This document shows, one piece after another, positions 44,037 through 53,688 of a stretch of 64,000 bases of DNA. Under the pieces are notes generated by a model, which was given only the letters and a program-made list of their open reading frames with translations, was not told the DNA's origin and did not search any database. The translations under genes and the position numbers were made by a program. The first letter of the stretch is position 1. Every line of letters starts with the position of its first letter. Origin of the DNA: Flavobacteriales bacterium (GTDB lineage Bacteria > Bacteroidota > Bacteroidia > Flavobacteriales_E > Vicingaceae); NCBI GenBank assembly GCA_002706365.1, contig PALM01000040.1, positions 50,851 through 114,850 of the forward strand, given 5' to 3'.

Positions 44037-45665
44037 ATGAAAATTGCGCTTGCCCAGCTGAATTACCATATTGGCAATTTTGCTGCCAATACGGAGAAAA
44101 TTATTTCAGCCATAAGGCAGGCAAAGAATGATGGGGCAGAACTTGTTGTTTTTTCCGAATTGGCCGTTTGTGGCTATCCCCCAAGAGATTTCTTAGAGTT
44201 CTCAAACTTCATCGATCTGGTTGATGAAGCTATTGATAAGATCGCCAAGGAAAGCAATGATATCGGCATCATCGTAGGTGCCCCTGCGAGAAATCCAGAT
44301 AAAAAAGGTAAAAAGCTATTCAATTGTGCTTACTTCCTAAATGAAGGCAAGGTTGTTTCTAAGCACTACAAACAGCTCTTACCCAATTACGATATCTTCG
44401 ATGAATATCGTTACTTCGAGCCTGCACATGAAGTGGAATGTTTGAAGTTCAAAGGCAAAACCATAGCGCTTACCATCTGCGAAGACCTTTGGAATATTAG
44501 CGGCTCTTATTTGTATCGCAGATCGCCAATGGAGCATCTGATCCAGCAGCAGCCCGACTTCATCATAAATATAGCCGCTTCCCCATTCTCATACAATCAG
44601 GTGGAAAGAAGAAAAGAGGTCTTCGATTATCATCAAAAGAAATACAATCTACCCATCATGTATGTAAATCATGTGGGTGCACAAACTGAATTGATCTTCG
44701 ATGGTGGTTCTCAATTCATCAATGCCAAAGGTGAGCGACTTAAGCAACTCAAGTATTTTGAGGAGGAATTGGCTGTGATCGATCTGAATGAGGAAAGTAA
44801 TGATGATAGTCATAGAGAGCTTGACAAATACGAGAAGATCGAAGCTGCTCTTTGTCTAGGTGTAAAGGACTATTTCCGCAAACTTGGTTTCAAAAAAGCC
44901 TGCCTTGGTTTGAGTGGAGGTATTGATTCGGCATTAAGCCTGGTAATTGCCGTAAGAGCTTTGGGCGCAGAAAATGTGATGCCCATTCTAATGCCTTCTC
45001 AATTTTCTTCAGATCACTCCATTGATGATTCCATCAAACTCTGTGAGAACCTAAGCTGTGAATACCATCAAATACCAATTGAAGATATCTATCATTCATT
45101 TGGTGAGAAGTTAGAGCCACTCTTTAAAGGTTTGCCCTTCGATCTTACCGAAGAGAATTTACAGAGCCGTATCCGTGGAACCTTGCTGATGGCTTATGCT
45201 AATAAGTTCAATACTATTCTGCTCAACACTTCAAATAAAAGTGAACTAGCAGTAGGCTATGGAACGCTTTATGGGGATATGGCCGGCGGACTATCATTGA
45301 TAGGGGATCTATACAAGACAGAGGTAATGGATCTTTCTCGACACTTAAATAGAGATGGAGAGGTCATTCCACAGAACATCATTGATAAGCCACCTTCTGC
45401 CGAATTGAGACCAGATCAAAAAGATTCGGATTCATTACCGGATTATGAAGATCTTGATGCCATACTTAAAGCGTATATCGAAGACAGATTGGGACCGGCA
45501 GAGATCATTGCATCCGGACAAGATGAAGAATTGGTTCGAAGATCACTCCGACTAGTGAACATCAATGAATATAAGCGTCATCAGACAGCGCCGATCTTAA
45601 GAATCTCTGAAAAAGCATTCGGAATGGGCAGAAGAATGCCAATTGTAGGAAAATATCTGTCTTAG
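44037..45665 (+). CDS. nadE: Glutamine-dependent NAD+ synthetase
   Basis: 542 residues with two domains. The nitrilase-type glutaminase (about 1-255) has the catalytic Glu E41 ([15 protein letters not shown]), Lys region [17 protein letters not shown] and Cys in LTICEDLWN. The synthetase domain (about 275-542) has the ATP P-loop [35 protein letters not shown] and [20 protein letters not shown]. It amidates deamido-NAD using glutamine ammonia. It follows the PorT-like gene by 23 bp and converges with korB with a 4-bp overlap. nadE is a neighbour of gldB also in Flavobacterium. Confidence 0.97.
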   Translation: MKIALAQLNYHIGNFAANTEKIISAIRQAKNDGAELVVFSELAVCGYPPRDFLEFSNFIDLVDEAIDKIAKESNDIGIIVGAPARNPDKKGKKLFNCAYFLNEGKVVSKHYKQLLPNYDIFDEYRYFEPAHEVECLKFKGKTIALTICEDLWNISGSYLYRRSPMEHLIQQQPDFIINIAASPFSYNQVERRKEVFDYHQKKYNLPIMYVNHVGAQTELIFDGGSQFINAKGERLKQLKYFEEELAVIDLNEESNDDSHRELDKYEKIEAALCLGVKDYFRKLGFKKACLGLSGGIDSALSLVIAVRALGAENVMPILMPSQFSSDHSIDDSIKLCENLSCEYHQIPIEDIYHSFGEKLEPLFKGLPFDLTEENLQSRIRGTLLMAYANKFNTILLNTSNKSELAVGYGTLYGDMAGGLSLIGDLYKTEVMDLSRHLNRDGEVIPQNIIDKPPSAELRPDQKDSDSLPDYEDLDAILKAYIEDRLGPAEIIASGQDEELVRRSLRLVNINEYKRHQTAPILRISEKAFGMGRRMPIVGKYLS

Positions 45666-46693
45666 GCTTCTACTTTCCAGACGTTGCGTCCGCGCAAGAT
45701 CGCATCCAGATCACCTTCTCCTTTTTGCTCTTTGGCAAATTCCAATTGCTCTGCCATTGCATCTTCGTATCTGTATCGATCCTCTATATAGAATACTCCG
45801 AATGGTCGGGGTAGATGACCCTCTACAGATGGATTATCGAAGAATGAAGTCAATAGTTGAGCTTTAAACTTATCCTTTTCATTGTGGATCCAAAGGTCAT
45901 CCTTTGAATAGTCGTTTAGTGAGACTATAGTAGGCTGACCGCCATCCAATCGAATACCTTTATCGTTCTCAGCGCCGAAAACAAGAGGTTGACCATCTTC
46001 TAACATCAAGGTCTCTTCGGCTTTCGACTGCTTATCGGTAAAGATCTCAAAGGCACCATCATTAAAGACATTACAGTTCTGGTAGATCTCGATCATCGAG
46101 GTTCCCACATGCTGGCTCCCTTTCAAAAGGATCTCACGCTGATGTTTTGGGTCGCGATCCATAGTTCGAGCTACGAATGTGGCATCCGCCCCAAGGCAAA
46201 GCTTAAGAGGATTAAAAGGATGATCAATAGAACCAATAGGCGTTGACTTGGTCACTTTCCCTTCCGGAGAAGTTGGAGAATACTGCCCTTTGGTCAATCC
46301 ATAGATCTCATTATTGAATAACAACACATTCAGATCGAAATTCCTTCTCAACATATGGATCAGGTGATTACCCCCGATAGAAAGCGCATCTCCGTCTCCT
46401 GTGATCACCCAAACACTTAGGTCGGGGCGAGAAGATTTCAAGCCACTGGCAATAGCAGTAGCACGACCGTGGATCGAGTGCATTCCATAGGTATCCATGT
46501 AGTAAGGGAAACGCGAAGAACAGCCAATACCACTAATGAAGACGATATCTTCCTTCTTTCTGCCAATTTCCGGCATGATGGACTGCACTTGTTTGAGGAT
46601 GGAATAATCTCCACAACCAGGGCACCAGCGCACATCCTGATCAGTGCTAAAATCCTTAGCTGTTAGTTGTCCGTTTTGATCTGCCGTCTTCAT
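45662..46693 (-). CDS. korB: 2-oxoacid:ferredoxin oxidoreductase, beta subunit (2-oxoglutarate type)
   Basis: 343 residues. The TPP-binding part has [50 protein letters not shown] and [18 protein letters not shown] (GDG...N motif). The conserved [20 protein letters not shown] is typical of KorB. With KorA it converts 2-oxoglutarate and CoA to succinyl-CoA with ferredoxin reduction, a TCA-cycle step in many Bacteroidota. The Cys residues near the N-terminus (C28, C31 in CPGC) are those that bind the 4Fe-4S cluster in related enzymes. It overlaps korA by 1 bp. Confidence 0.95.
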   Translation of the reverse strand: MKTADQNGQLTAKDFSTDQDVRWCPGCGDYSILKQVQSIMPEIGRKKEDIVFISGIGCSSRFPYYMDTYGMHSIHGRATAIASGLKSSRPDLSVWVITGDGDALSIGGNHLIHMLRRNFDLNVLLFNNEIYGLTKGQYSPTSPEGKVTKSTPIGSIDHPFNPLKLCLGADATFVARTMDRDPKHQREILLKGSQHVGTSMIEIYQNCNVFNDGAFEIFTDKQSKAEETLMLEDGQPLVFGAENDKGIRLDGGQPTIVSLNDYSKDDLWIHNEKDKFKAQLLTSFFDNPSVEGHLPRPFGVFYIEDRYRYEDAMAEQLEFAKEQKGEGDLDAILRGRNVWKVEA

Positions 46694-48528
46694 TATCCTA
46701 CCTCCTTTTCTATGCGATTCAAAATTTCTTCCGCTGTGAATGGGATACCTTTTACTTTATTCAATCCCTGAGCATCGATCAAGAATTCAGCGCGAATGAT
46801 CTTGAGCAATTGTCCTTGATTCATCTCAGGTATGATCACTTTCTTAAACTTAGAGATCAAATCGGCCAAATTCTTTGGGAAAGGACTCAAATGACGAAGG
46901 TGAACATGTCCAACCTGAATTCCCTTGTCATAAGCTTCTTTCACGGCTGTCTTCACCACTCCATAAGTCGATCCCCATGATAGCATTAGCACATCACCGC
47001 TTTCCGCTCCGTGATTGACCTCTTGAAGAGGGATTGTGTTGGCTATCTTTTCGACCTTTTCACGTCGGATGTTCACCATTTTCTCGTGATTATCCGGATC
47101 GTAAGAAACATCGCCGCTTACATCTTCTTTTTCCAGTCCACCTATTCTGTGTTCACCACCGGGAGTTCCGGGAGTAACCCAAGATCTAACTAGATCTAGA
47201 TTTCTTAGATAGGGTTGGTATTCTGCATTCTCATCTGGATTCCAATCGCGTGATTGAATTGCTCTTAGGTCGGCTGATTTTGGAAACTTCCAAGGTTCAG
47301 AACCATTTGCGATATATCCATCAGAAAGAAAGAAGACCGGAGTCATATGCTCAATCGCGATTCTACAAGCTTCAAAAATCGTTGCAAAACAGTCTGAAGG
47401 TGAAGACGCAGCTAGTATGGGCATTGGAGCTTCACCATTCCGACCATAGAAGGCTTGAAGAAGATCCGATTGCTCAGTTTTGGTAGGTAAACCAGTTGAT
47501 GGCCCACCTCTTTGCACATTGATCACTACCATTGGCAGTTCAAGCATAACGCCTAAACCGATCGCTTCACCTTTAAGGGCAATTCCGGGTCCGGAAGATG
47601 CTGTAACGCCTAATTGTCCGCCAAAAGAAGCACCGATAACCGTGCATATTGCGGCAATCTCATCTTCTGCTTGGAAGGTCTTTACGCCAAAATTCTTGTG
47701 CTTGGCCAGCTCATGAAGGATGTCAGATGCGGGTGTAATAGGATAAGAGCCATAGAAAAGATCTCTAGAAGCTTTTTTGGATGCGGCAATCAGTCCTAAG
47801 GCTGTAGCCTGATTACCCATGATATTCCTGTACTCACCACTCTTAAGCTGTGCAGCTTTTACATTATATCTGGAAGTGAAAGTTTCAGAAGTATCTGCAA
47901 AATTATAACCCGCCTTAAGCACTTTAAGGTTGGCATCAACAAGCTCAGGAGATTTCTTGAACTTCTCGCGAATGAAGTTCTCGGTGGCTTTCATATCGCG
48001 ATTGTACATATAGTAAAGAAAGCCCAAAACGAACATATTCCGACTTCTATCTACCTCTTTTTTACCCAAGCCACTATCTACCAAAGCCATGCGAGTCATT
48101 TTACTCACATCAATAGGGATAGTACGGAAGTCGTTTAGGGTTCCATCTTCAAGAGGATTAGTATCGTATTCAGCCAATTTGAGGTTTCTGGCATTGAATC
48201 CGTCTGTATTGACGATCACAGTCCCGCTCTTTTTCAATCTTGGAAGATTCACTTTGAATGCAGCGGCATTCATTGCCACTAAAACATCACAGACATCTCC
48301 AGGAGTTGAAACCTCAACGCTACCAAATTGTAATTGGAATCCCGATACACCGGCAAGGGTTCCTTGAGGTGCACGGATCTCTGCCGGATAATTTGGGAAG
48401 GTGCTTACATCATTCCCAAAAAGGGCGTTGGTATTTGTGAATTGGGTTCCGGTCAACTGAATTCCATCACCGGAATCTCCAGCAAATACGATAGTTACTT
48501 CTTTTTTTTCTTCTACAGTCTTCGACAT
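46693..48528 (-). CDS. korA: 2-oxoacid:ferredoxin oxidoreductase, fused gamma-alpha subunit
   Basis: 611 residues. The gamma domain comes first (about 1-190: [36 protein letters not shown]), followed by the alpha domain (about 215-611: [70 protein letters not shown]). This gamma-alpha fusion is the usual KorA form. Together with the adjacent korB it makes a complete alpha2beta2 enzyme. A perfect -7 box lies 23 nt before the ATG. Confidence 0.95.
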   Translation of the reverse strand: MSKTVEEKKEVTIVFAGDSGDGIQLTGTQFTNTNALFGNDVSTFPNYPAEIRAPQGTLAGVSGFQLQFGSVEVSTPGDVCDVLVAMNAAAFKVNLPRLKKSGTVIVNTDGFNARNLKLAEYDTNPLEDGTLNDFRTIPIDVSKMTRMALVDSGLGKKEVDRSRNMFVLGFLYYMYNRDMKATENFIREKFKKSPELVDANLKVLKAGYNFADTSETFTSRYNVKAAQLKSGEYRNIMGNQATALGLIAASKKASRDLFYGSYPITPASDILHELAKHKNFGVKTFQAEDEIAAICTVIGASFGGQLGVTASSGPGIALKGEAIGLGVMLELPMVVINVQRGGPSTGLPTKTEQSDLLQAFYGRNGEAPMPILAASSPSDCFATIFEACRIAIEHMTPVFFLSDGYIANGSEPWKFPKSADLRAIQSRDWNPDENAEYQPYLRNLDLVRSWVTPGTPGGEHRIGGLEKEDVSGDVSYDPDNHEKMVNIRREKVEKIANTIPLQEVNHGAESGDVLMLSWGSTYGVVKTAVKEAYDKGIQVGHVHLRHLSPFPKNLADLISKFKKVIIPEMNQGQLLKIIRAEFLIDAQGLNKVKGIPFTAEEILNRIEKEVG

Positions 48529-48551
48529 TCAAACATGCTCTTTTCAGGCTT

Positions 48552-48559
48552 CAAAAGTA
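48552..48559 (-). promoter_or_regulatory. -7 box (TACTTTTG) of korAB
   Basis: Perfect TAnnTTTG on the minus strand, giving a leader of about 17 nt before the korA ATG at 48528. No matching -33. Confidence 0.42.
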
Positions 48560-48620
48560 CCCAGAATACAGTTAGGTAACAGCGAGAAAAGGCTTGGGTT
48601 CTCGGGATAAAAAAATTCCA

Positions 48621-48628
48621 TACTTTTA
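48621..48628 (+). promoter_or_regulatory. Candidate -7 box (TACTTTTA) of the FadL-like gene
   Basis: Matches TAnnTTTG except for the last base, 36 nt before the ATG at 48665. Weak. Confidence 0.25.
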
Positions 48629-48664
48629 AGCAACTTAAACTTTTAATCACAATAACTTAACACG

Positions 48665-49879
48665 ATGAGAAGAAGAATACTGCCTTTATTGGCAATGTTC
48701 CCGTTTTTGTTGCAAGCAGGTGGCTTCCAGGTTAACTTGCAGGGAAACAAGCAAACGGGCATGGGACATTTGGGAACAAGCTTTTATCTAGGAGCCTCAA
48801 GCACCTACTTCAACCCAGCTATGATGGGCCTTGGAGAGCAAAAGTTCAACTTAGAACTGGGAGCCTCAGGTATTATAGGTACAGTGGCTTATCAAAATCA
48901 GCAAACTGGTATTACGGAGACTACAGATAATCCAGTAGGTACTCCAGGATATTTGTATGCCACCTATAAGATCAATGATAAATTGGCAGCAGGCTTGGGC
49001 ATTTATACTCCTTTTGGAAATGCGGTTAACTGGGGAGAAGACTGGAGTGGACAGAATCTTATCCAGGATATTAGTCTGCTTTCTGTATTCATTCAACCAA
49101 CACTATCATACAAGTTAAATGATAAGTTAAGTGTTGGTGCAGGATTAACCTATGTGGTGGGTGTAGTTGACATCAATCGCGCAGTTCCAGCGCCAATTGG
49201 AAACGATAATTCGGTGAATCTATCCGGTGATGCCACAGGAATGGGCTTCAACGCCGGTTTGCATTATCAGGCAACAGAAAAACTTTCGATAGGTTTCTCT
49301 TACCGGTCACAAGTCGACATAGAATTGGATGAAGGAGAAGCTAACTTTAGTGTAGCTGATGCCTTAGAAACAAGTTTCCCTGATCAAGGATTTACTTCTG
49401 AATTGCCTTTGCCATCAACAACAACTCTTGGTATCGCTTATAAGGTAAGCGAGAAGTTATTGGTTTCTGTTGAGGCAAGTATGGTTGATTGGGATGCTTA
49501 TGAATCCTTGGATTTTGATTTCGACAACAATACTGCTTCTCTTGACGATTCAGAAAATCCGAGAAACTATGAGAGTCAGATCATTATTAGAGCAGGAGCT
49601 CAGTACATGGTAAATGAGAAGCTAACTGTAAGAGGTGGCGCGTATTACGATCCATCTCCTATTCAAGATGACTTTTTCAATCCGGAGACACCAAATACCG
49701 ACAATCTAGGATTGACTACCGGACTATCATACAATGTATCTGAAAAGTTCGTTGTTGATGCGTCTTTCTTGTACATCTACGGATTTGAAAGAGAGTCTGA
49801 GTATGAGCCAGAAGGATTTGGCGGTAAGTACAAGGCCAGATCTTATATTCCAGGAATTGGATTGAACTATAAATTTTAA
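48665..49879 (+). CDS. OmpP1/FadL/TodX-family outer membrane transporter
   Basis: 404 residues. The signal peptide (RRILPLLAMFPFLLQA) is followed by the FadL-type N-terminal hatch GGFQVNLQGNKQTGMGHLGT and 'GASSTYFNPAMMGL'. Barrel strands include AAGLGIYTPFGNAVNWGED, KLSIGFSYRSQVDIEL and the closing IPGIGLNYKF with a C-terminal Phe. Members import hydrophobic compounds such as long-chain fatty acids through a lateral gate. The next gene, 26 bp downstream, encodes an SGNH-hydrolase lipoprotein. The pair probably handles lipid-type substrates (inference): hydrolysis at the surface, then uptake. Confidence 0.93.
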   Translation: MRRRILPLLAMFPFLLQAGGFQVNLQGNKQTGMGHLGTSFYLGASSTYFNPAMMGLGEQKFNLELGASGIIGTVAYQNQQTGITETTDNPVGTPGYLYATYKINDKLAAGLGIYTPFGNAVNWGEDWSGQNLIQDISLLSVFIQPTLSYKLNDKLSVGAGLTYVVGVVDINRAVPAPIGNDNSVNLSGDATGMGFNAGLHYQATEKLSIGFSYRSQVDIELDEGEANFSVADALETSFPDQGFTSELPLPSTTTLGIAYKVSEKLLVSVEASMVDWDAYESLDFDFDNNTASLDDSENPRNYESQIIIRAGAQYMVNEKLTVRGGAYYDPSPIQDDFFNPETPNTDNLGLTTGLSYNVSEKFVVDASFLYIYGFERESEYEPEGFGGKYKARSYIPGIGLNYKF

Positions 49880-49905
49880 GAACGACATAGAATAGATATA
49901 GAATC

Positions 49906-51405
49906 ATGAAAAAATCAATCAAAAAGATCGCATTTATGCTTCCGGCAGCCCTACTAATGGGTTGCGAGCCTGAATTCGACGATGTAGAATTCAATCAGGG
50001 AACAGCCGACTTCTCAACTACGGTTGCTGTGGGTAACTCGCTTACTGCAGGATTCCAGAGTAATGCATTGAGAAGAGAAAAGCAATTAGTAAGCTTTCCG
50101 GCAATAATTGCAGAACAATTAAAACAAGTTGGTGGAGGAGCATTCACTCAGCCATTATTAGCTGAAGGTGTAGGTATTGGCTCTGCAGGTAATGCCGAAT
50201 TTGGTCTTGCCTATTCAACCAATTGCGCTATGGAAACTAGTTTAGCCCCTGCGCCAATTGCGGCTCAAGGACAAATTGATCAAATCTCAAATCCAGCAAC
50301 CTTTGTTGGAGCAGATGGCCCATTTAACAATGTGGGTGTTCCAGGAGCAAAATCTTACCATTTGGGATTTCCAGGATATGCAACACTTAATCCTTTCTAT
50401 GGACGCTTTGCAAATCCATCTGATCCAAATGAAACTGTTGTAGCAGCAGCAATGCGAAATAATCCAACTTTCTTCATGCTTTGGATTGGAAATAATGACG
50501 TCTTAGGATATGCTACATCCGGAGGAAGTGGCGTAAACCAAACTGGTAACCCAAATCCAGCAACATATGGTAACAATGACATCACAGATCCAACTGCTTT
50601 TGCAGGCACATACCAGCAGCTTATTGGCGCATTAACAGCGACTGGAGCGAAAGGAGTAGTGGCCAATATTCCCGATGTCACTTCTATTCCATATTTCAAT
50701 GCAGTGCCAATAGGAACGGATGCAGTTGATGCAACTACAGCTGCTCAATTGAATGCGGCATATGCAGCATACAATGGTGCCTTGGATAATGCAGTACAAA
50801 TAGCAGCTGCAAAGCCTTGGATTGACTTTAGTCAGGCTGAAGCAGATAGCAGAAAGATCAGCTTTACAGGCGGACAGATCAACACATTTGTAGTATTGGA
50901 CCCTGCTTTAACCGATCTAACTGATACTGCTTATACTAATGTAAATCCTGCTTTTGCTGGAGTAATCCAAATGCGTCAGGCTCGTCCGGGAGAAAAGTTG
51001 ATCCTTACAACTCCAGGTGATTCTTTGCTTTGTGCAATGTGGGGAACTGCTAAGCCAATCCCTCCTCAATACCATTTGACAGCTGCAGAGATTGATAGTA
51101 TTAGCACGGCTACTGATGCTTATAACAATACCATAAGAAATATTGCTAGCACTGAAGGATTAGCCTTTGTAGATATGGCTAGCATTCTGAACAGATTAGC
51201 AAATGGTGGAGTTACTATCGATGGAATTACTTTCAATGCCGACTTCGTGACTGGTGGTGCATTCTCAATGGATGGTGTTCACCTTTCTACAAGAGGATAT
51301 GCCTTTACAGCAAATGAGTTCATCAATGCCATCAACGCAACTTATGGAGCAAATATTCCTAAAGTATCTGTTGGTGATTATCCGAATATTGAGGTGACGA
51401 ATTAG
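49906..51405 (+). CDS. SGNH/GDSL-family hydrolase lipoprotein
   Basis: 499 residues. The lipobox is LPAALLMGC followed by EPEFDDVEF, again with an acidic post-Cys segment suggesting surface exposure. Block I is VAVGNSLTAGFQSN (GNSL in place of GDSL, with the nucleophile Ser kept). Block III is FMLWIGNNDVLG (Asn) and block V is FSMDGVHLSTRGYAF (Asp and His three residues apart). The catalytic set is therefore complete. An insertion of about 100 residues separates blocks I and III. Expected activity is esterase or lipase on acyl or acetyl groups. It is the last gene of the FadL operon and is followed by a strong terminator. Confidence 0.88.
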   Translation: MKKSIKKIAFMLPAALLMGCEPEFDDVEFNQGTADFSTTVAVGNSLTAGFQSNALRREKQLVSFPAIIAEQLKQVGGGAFTQPLLAEGVGIGSAGNAEFGLAYSTNCAMETSLAPAPIAAQGQIDQISNPATFVGADGPFNNVGVPGAKSYHLGFPGYATLNPFYGRFANPSDPNETVVAAAMRNNPTFFMLWIGNNDVLGYATSGGSGVNQTGNPNPATYGNNDITDPTAFAGTYQQLIGALTATGAKGVVANIPDVTSIPYFNAVPIGTDAVDATTAAQLNAAYAAYNGALDNAVQIAAAKPWIDFSQAEADSRKISFTGGQINTFVVLDPALTDLTDTAYTNVNPAFAGVIQMRQARPGEKLILTTPGDSLLCAMWGTAKPIPPQYHLTAAEIDSISTATDAYNNTIRNIASTEGLAFVDMASILNRLANGGVTIDGITFNADFVTGGAFSMDGVHLSTRGYAFTANEFINAINATYGANIPKVSVGDYPNIEVTN

Positions 51406-51449
51406 TCAAGACCTGCGTATTAAAACAACTTAATACAGTAAAAAACGCA

Positions 51450-51480
51450 AGCGCGGACATGTTGTCCGCGCTTTTTATTT
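51450..51480 (+). terminator. Rho-independent terminator after the SGNH lipoprotein gene
   Basis: Ten-base-pair stem: GCGCGGACA (51451-51459) with TGTCCGCGC (51463-51471), closed by A51450/T51472, loop TGT, followed by TTTTTATTT. The hairpin core GCGGACATG...TGTCCGC is nearly identical to the REP-like element at 61238-61256. Confidence 0.85.
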
Positions 51481-51505
51481 ATATAAATAACCTCTTAGTT
51501 CTATA

Positions 51506-51546
51506 CTTGTCTCGATACATCCCGATAAATCGGGACACTCGACAAG
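51506..51546. repeat. Nested palindromic element in the gatC/SGNH intergenic region
   Basis: The inner inverted repeat is CCCGAT (51521-51526) with ATCGGG (51529-51534). The outer one is CTTGTC (51506-51511) with GACAAG (51541-51546). It is not followed by a T-run, so it is a repeat rather than a terminator. Confidence 0.6.
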
Positions 51547-51597
51547 CTAAATATCTTCAATATAATTTGAAAGTTTTGGTCTACGAATAAATCCGGT

Positions 51598-51625
51598 CTC
51601 TGGACTCTGGCTTCTGGACTCTGGC
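51598..51625. repeat. Heptamer tandem repeat (YTCTGGM x4)
   Basis: Four successive 7-bp units: CTCTGGA, CTCTGGC, TTCTGGA, CTCTGGC, ending 10 bp before the gatC stop. The units also form a 14-bp duplication. Confidence 0.75.
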
Positions 51626-51634
51626 CGAAGGCCA

Positions 51635-51925
51635 CTACTTATCCAACACCTTCGGCACTCTAATGTAATCCGAATCCTTATCAGGAGCATTCTTCAATGC
51701 TTCTTCCTGTGTGATCTGCTGCTTCACAATATCTTCTCGCAAGCTAGCAACTTCGTCTGTCATGTAGATGAGTGGTTCAACACCATCTGTGTCTACTTCA
51801 GACATCTTATCGATCAATTCGAGAATACGATTCAAATCACCTTGAATCTCCTTCTTCTCCTCATCACTGAACTCTAAACGAGCCAGTTCTGCTAATCGAT
51901 CTACTGTTTTGGCATCTACACTCAT
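51635..51925 (-). CDS. gatC: Asp-tRNA(Asn)/Glu-tRNA(Gln) amidotransferase subunit C
   Basis: 96 residues from the ATG at 51925 (MSVDAKTVDRLAELARLEF); the longer frame to 51970 overlaps plsC. KTVDRLAELARLEFSDEEKK, 'ILELIDKMSEVDTDGVEPL' and the C-terminal FRVPKVL-like YIRVPKVL are the GatC pattern. It stabilises the GatAB amidotransferase that forms Gln-tRNA or Asn-tRNA. gatA and gatB are not nearby. It follows plsC by 14 bp. Confidence 0.93.
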   Translation of the reverse strand: MSVDAKTVDRLAELARLEFSDEEKKEIQGDLNRILELIDKMSEVDTDGVEPLIYMTDEVASLREDIVKQQITQEEALKNAPDKDSDYIRVPKVLDK

Positions 51926-51939
51926 AATATCTTTGGAAA

Positions 51940-52671
51940 TTACAATGCGGAAGCTATCGCTTCTCTGCATTTCTCTCGCAAAATTAGCAAATCATCCTCT
52001 GAATTCGCATTTGGATAGATAGGATCATGGATTACCACTCTTGCCTTACCGGGACGACTACTTGCCCCGAACTTCGCAGAGTCTGCTAACAAACGATAAT
52101 TGTCGAGAAAACTGACCGGCACTATAGGCATTCCCAATCTAGTGGAGATTTTGAATGCCCCATTTTTGAATGGTCTTAAACGCGGAGCGATCTTAGATAT
52201 AGTTCCCTCGGGAAAGATCACCACATTGGTGCCATTCTGAAGTCGTTCAGATGCTTGTAAAATAGCCTCATGAGCACCTTTTGGGTTCTGTCGGTCGACC
52301 AGTATATTCAACTTCTTAAAGAACAGTTTGAAAAGGGGGATCTTTCCCAACTCCTTTTTACCCATAAAGACGAAATAGTGTGGGAACACTGCATAAAGAA
52401 GTAGAATATCGAGATAGGAAGAGTGGTTTGGACAAATAATATAGCTCACCTCATTGTCTCGCGGAATACTTCCCTTCACCGAGGTTCTTATTCCTGTGAA
52501 AAACAAAATAAGTTTAGCATGGAAGCGCGTAAGCTTGAATCCTCGCTCTAATTGTGAGTCGAAATTCAAGACCACTAAATAGATAGGATATAGCAGCAGA
52601 AGGCTTATTATGAGCACTGCGGCTAAGTAAATTTTCCAAAGTAGTTGGACTGCTGCTTTTGCCCATTTCAT
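51940..52671 (-). CDS. plsC: 1-acyl-sn-glycerol-3-phosphate acyltransferase (PlsC-type)
   Basis: 243 residues from the ATG at 52671 (MKWAKAAVQLLWK); the longer frame runs into trpS and its promoter. One N-terminal membrane helix (about 13-33). The catalytic HxxxxD is NHSSYLDILL; the binding motif is FPEGTISKIAPRLRPFKNGAF and PIVPVSFLD is also conserved. It acylates lysophosphatidic acid or a related acceptor at the membrane. It is divergent from trpS with only 36 bp between the two ATGs. Confidence 0.92.
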   Translation of the reverse strand: MKWAKAAVQLLWKIYLAAVLIISLLLLYPIYLVVLNFDSQLERGFKLTRFHAKLILFFTGIRTSVKGSIPRDNEVSYIICPNHSSYLDILLLYAVFPHYFVFMGKKELGKIPLFKLFFKKLNILVDRQNPKGAHEAILQASERLQNGTNVVIFPEGTISKIAPRLRPFKNGAFKISTRLGMPIVPVSFLDNYRLLADSAKFGASSRPGKARVVIHDPIYPNANSEDDLLILREKCREAIASAL

Positions 52672-52676
52672 CGCAC

Positions 52677-52684
52677 CAAAAATA
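52677..52684 (-). promoter_or_regulatory. -7 box (TATTTTTG) 5 nt before plsC
   Basis: Perfect TAnnTTTG; transcript predicted to start at or beside the ATG (52671). Forms an almost symmetrical 36-bp divergent promoter with the trpS box. Confidence 0.5.
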
Positions 52685-52695
52685 GGACAAATTTG

Positions 52696-52703
52696 TATTT
52701 TTG
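52696..52703 (+). promoter_or_regulatory. -7 box (TATTTTTG) 4 nt before trpS
   Basis: Perfect TAnnTTTG ending at 52703; ATG at 52708. Predicts a leaderless mRNA. Confidence 0.5.
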
Positions 52704-52707
52704 GCCG

Positions 52708-53688
52708 ATGGCTAGAATCCTTACAGGTATACAAAGTTCAGGGATGCACGGAGAAGTGCATTTGGGTAACATTTTAGGTGCGATCATACCTGGAGTCGAA
52801 CTCTCACATGACCCCAAGAATGAAGCATTATTCTTTATCGCAGATTTGCACTCACTCACCACAGTGAAAGATGCTGCAATCAGAAAACAGAATGTATATG
52901 CTGTTGCCGCAGCTTGGTTGGCCTTTGGGTTTAATACCGATAAGAACACCTTTTACCGCCAATCTGATGTTACTGAAGTATGTGAACTGACTTGGTATCT
53001 AGATTGTTTTGCACCTTATCCAATGTTGGCAAATGCTCATTCTTTTAAGGATAAGTCGGACAATCTCTCCGATGTGAATGCAGGTCTATTCAATTATCCT
53101 GTGCTTATGGCATGCGATATTCTGCTTTACGATGCCAATTTCGTTCCTGTAGGAAAAGATCAAAAGCAACATCTTGAAATTACAAGGGATATTGCCAGCT
53201 CATTCAATCATCAATACGGAGAAACTTTTGTGCTTCCCGAACCTCATATTGATGAAAGAGTGATGGTTGTGCCTGGTACTGATGGAAGGAAGATGAGTAA
53301 GACGTACAACAACTACATCAACATCTTTTTGCAAGATAAACAATTGCGCAAGGTGATCATGGGCATTGAAACAGATAGCACTCCGCTTGAAGAGCCTAAG
53401 AACCCAGATAGCTGCAATGTGTTTGCACTTTATTCACTATTGGGTTCAGAAGATCAAATAGCCGAGATGAGAGCCAATTATGAAGGCGGGAACTACGGTT
53501 ATGGCCATGCTAAACAAGCCTTGTTCGAGCTGATCTTGGATAAATTCAAGGTGCAAAGAGAGAAGTATTGGGAATTGATGGAGAATAAAGAGCTTATCGA
53601 CGAAAAATTGGCGATGGGAGCAGAAAAGGCCAGAAAAATTGCTCGTCCGGTACTGAAAAGAGTACGCGAGAAATTGGGATATAACTAA
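52708..53688 (+). CDS. trpS: Tryptophanyl-tRNA synthetase
   Basis: 326 residues from the ATG at 52708 (MARILTGIQSSGMHGEVHLGN). The class I HIGH-like motif is MHGEVHLGN and the KMSKS loop is DGRKMSKTYNNY. FIADLHSLT, FKDKS and VGKDQKQHLEITRDIA are typical of TrpRS. It charges tRNA-Trp. The gene converges with a secreted amidohydrolase-like gene with a 4-bp overlap. Confidence 0.96.
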   Translation: MARILTGIQSSGMHGEVHLGNILGAIIPGVELSHDPKNEALFFIADLHSLTTVKDAAIRKQNVYAVAAAWLAFGFNTDKNTFYRQSDVTEVCELTWYLDCFAPYPMLANAHSFKDKSDNLSDVNAGLFNYPVLMACDILLYDANFVPVGKDQKQHLEITRDIASSFNHQYGETFVLPEPHIDERVMVVPGTDGRKMSKTYNNYINIFLQDKQLRKVIMGIETDSTPLEEPKNPDSCNVFALYSLLGSEDQIAEMRANYEGGNYGYGHAKQALFELILDKFKVQREKYWELMENKELIDEKLAMGAEKARKIARPVLKRVREKLGYN

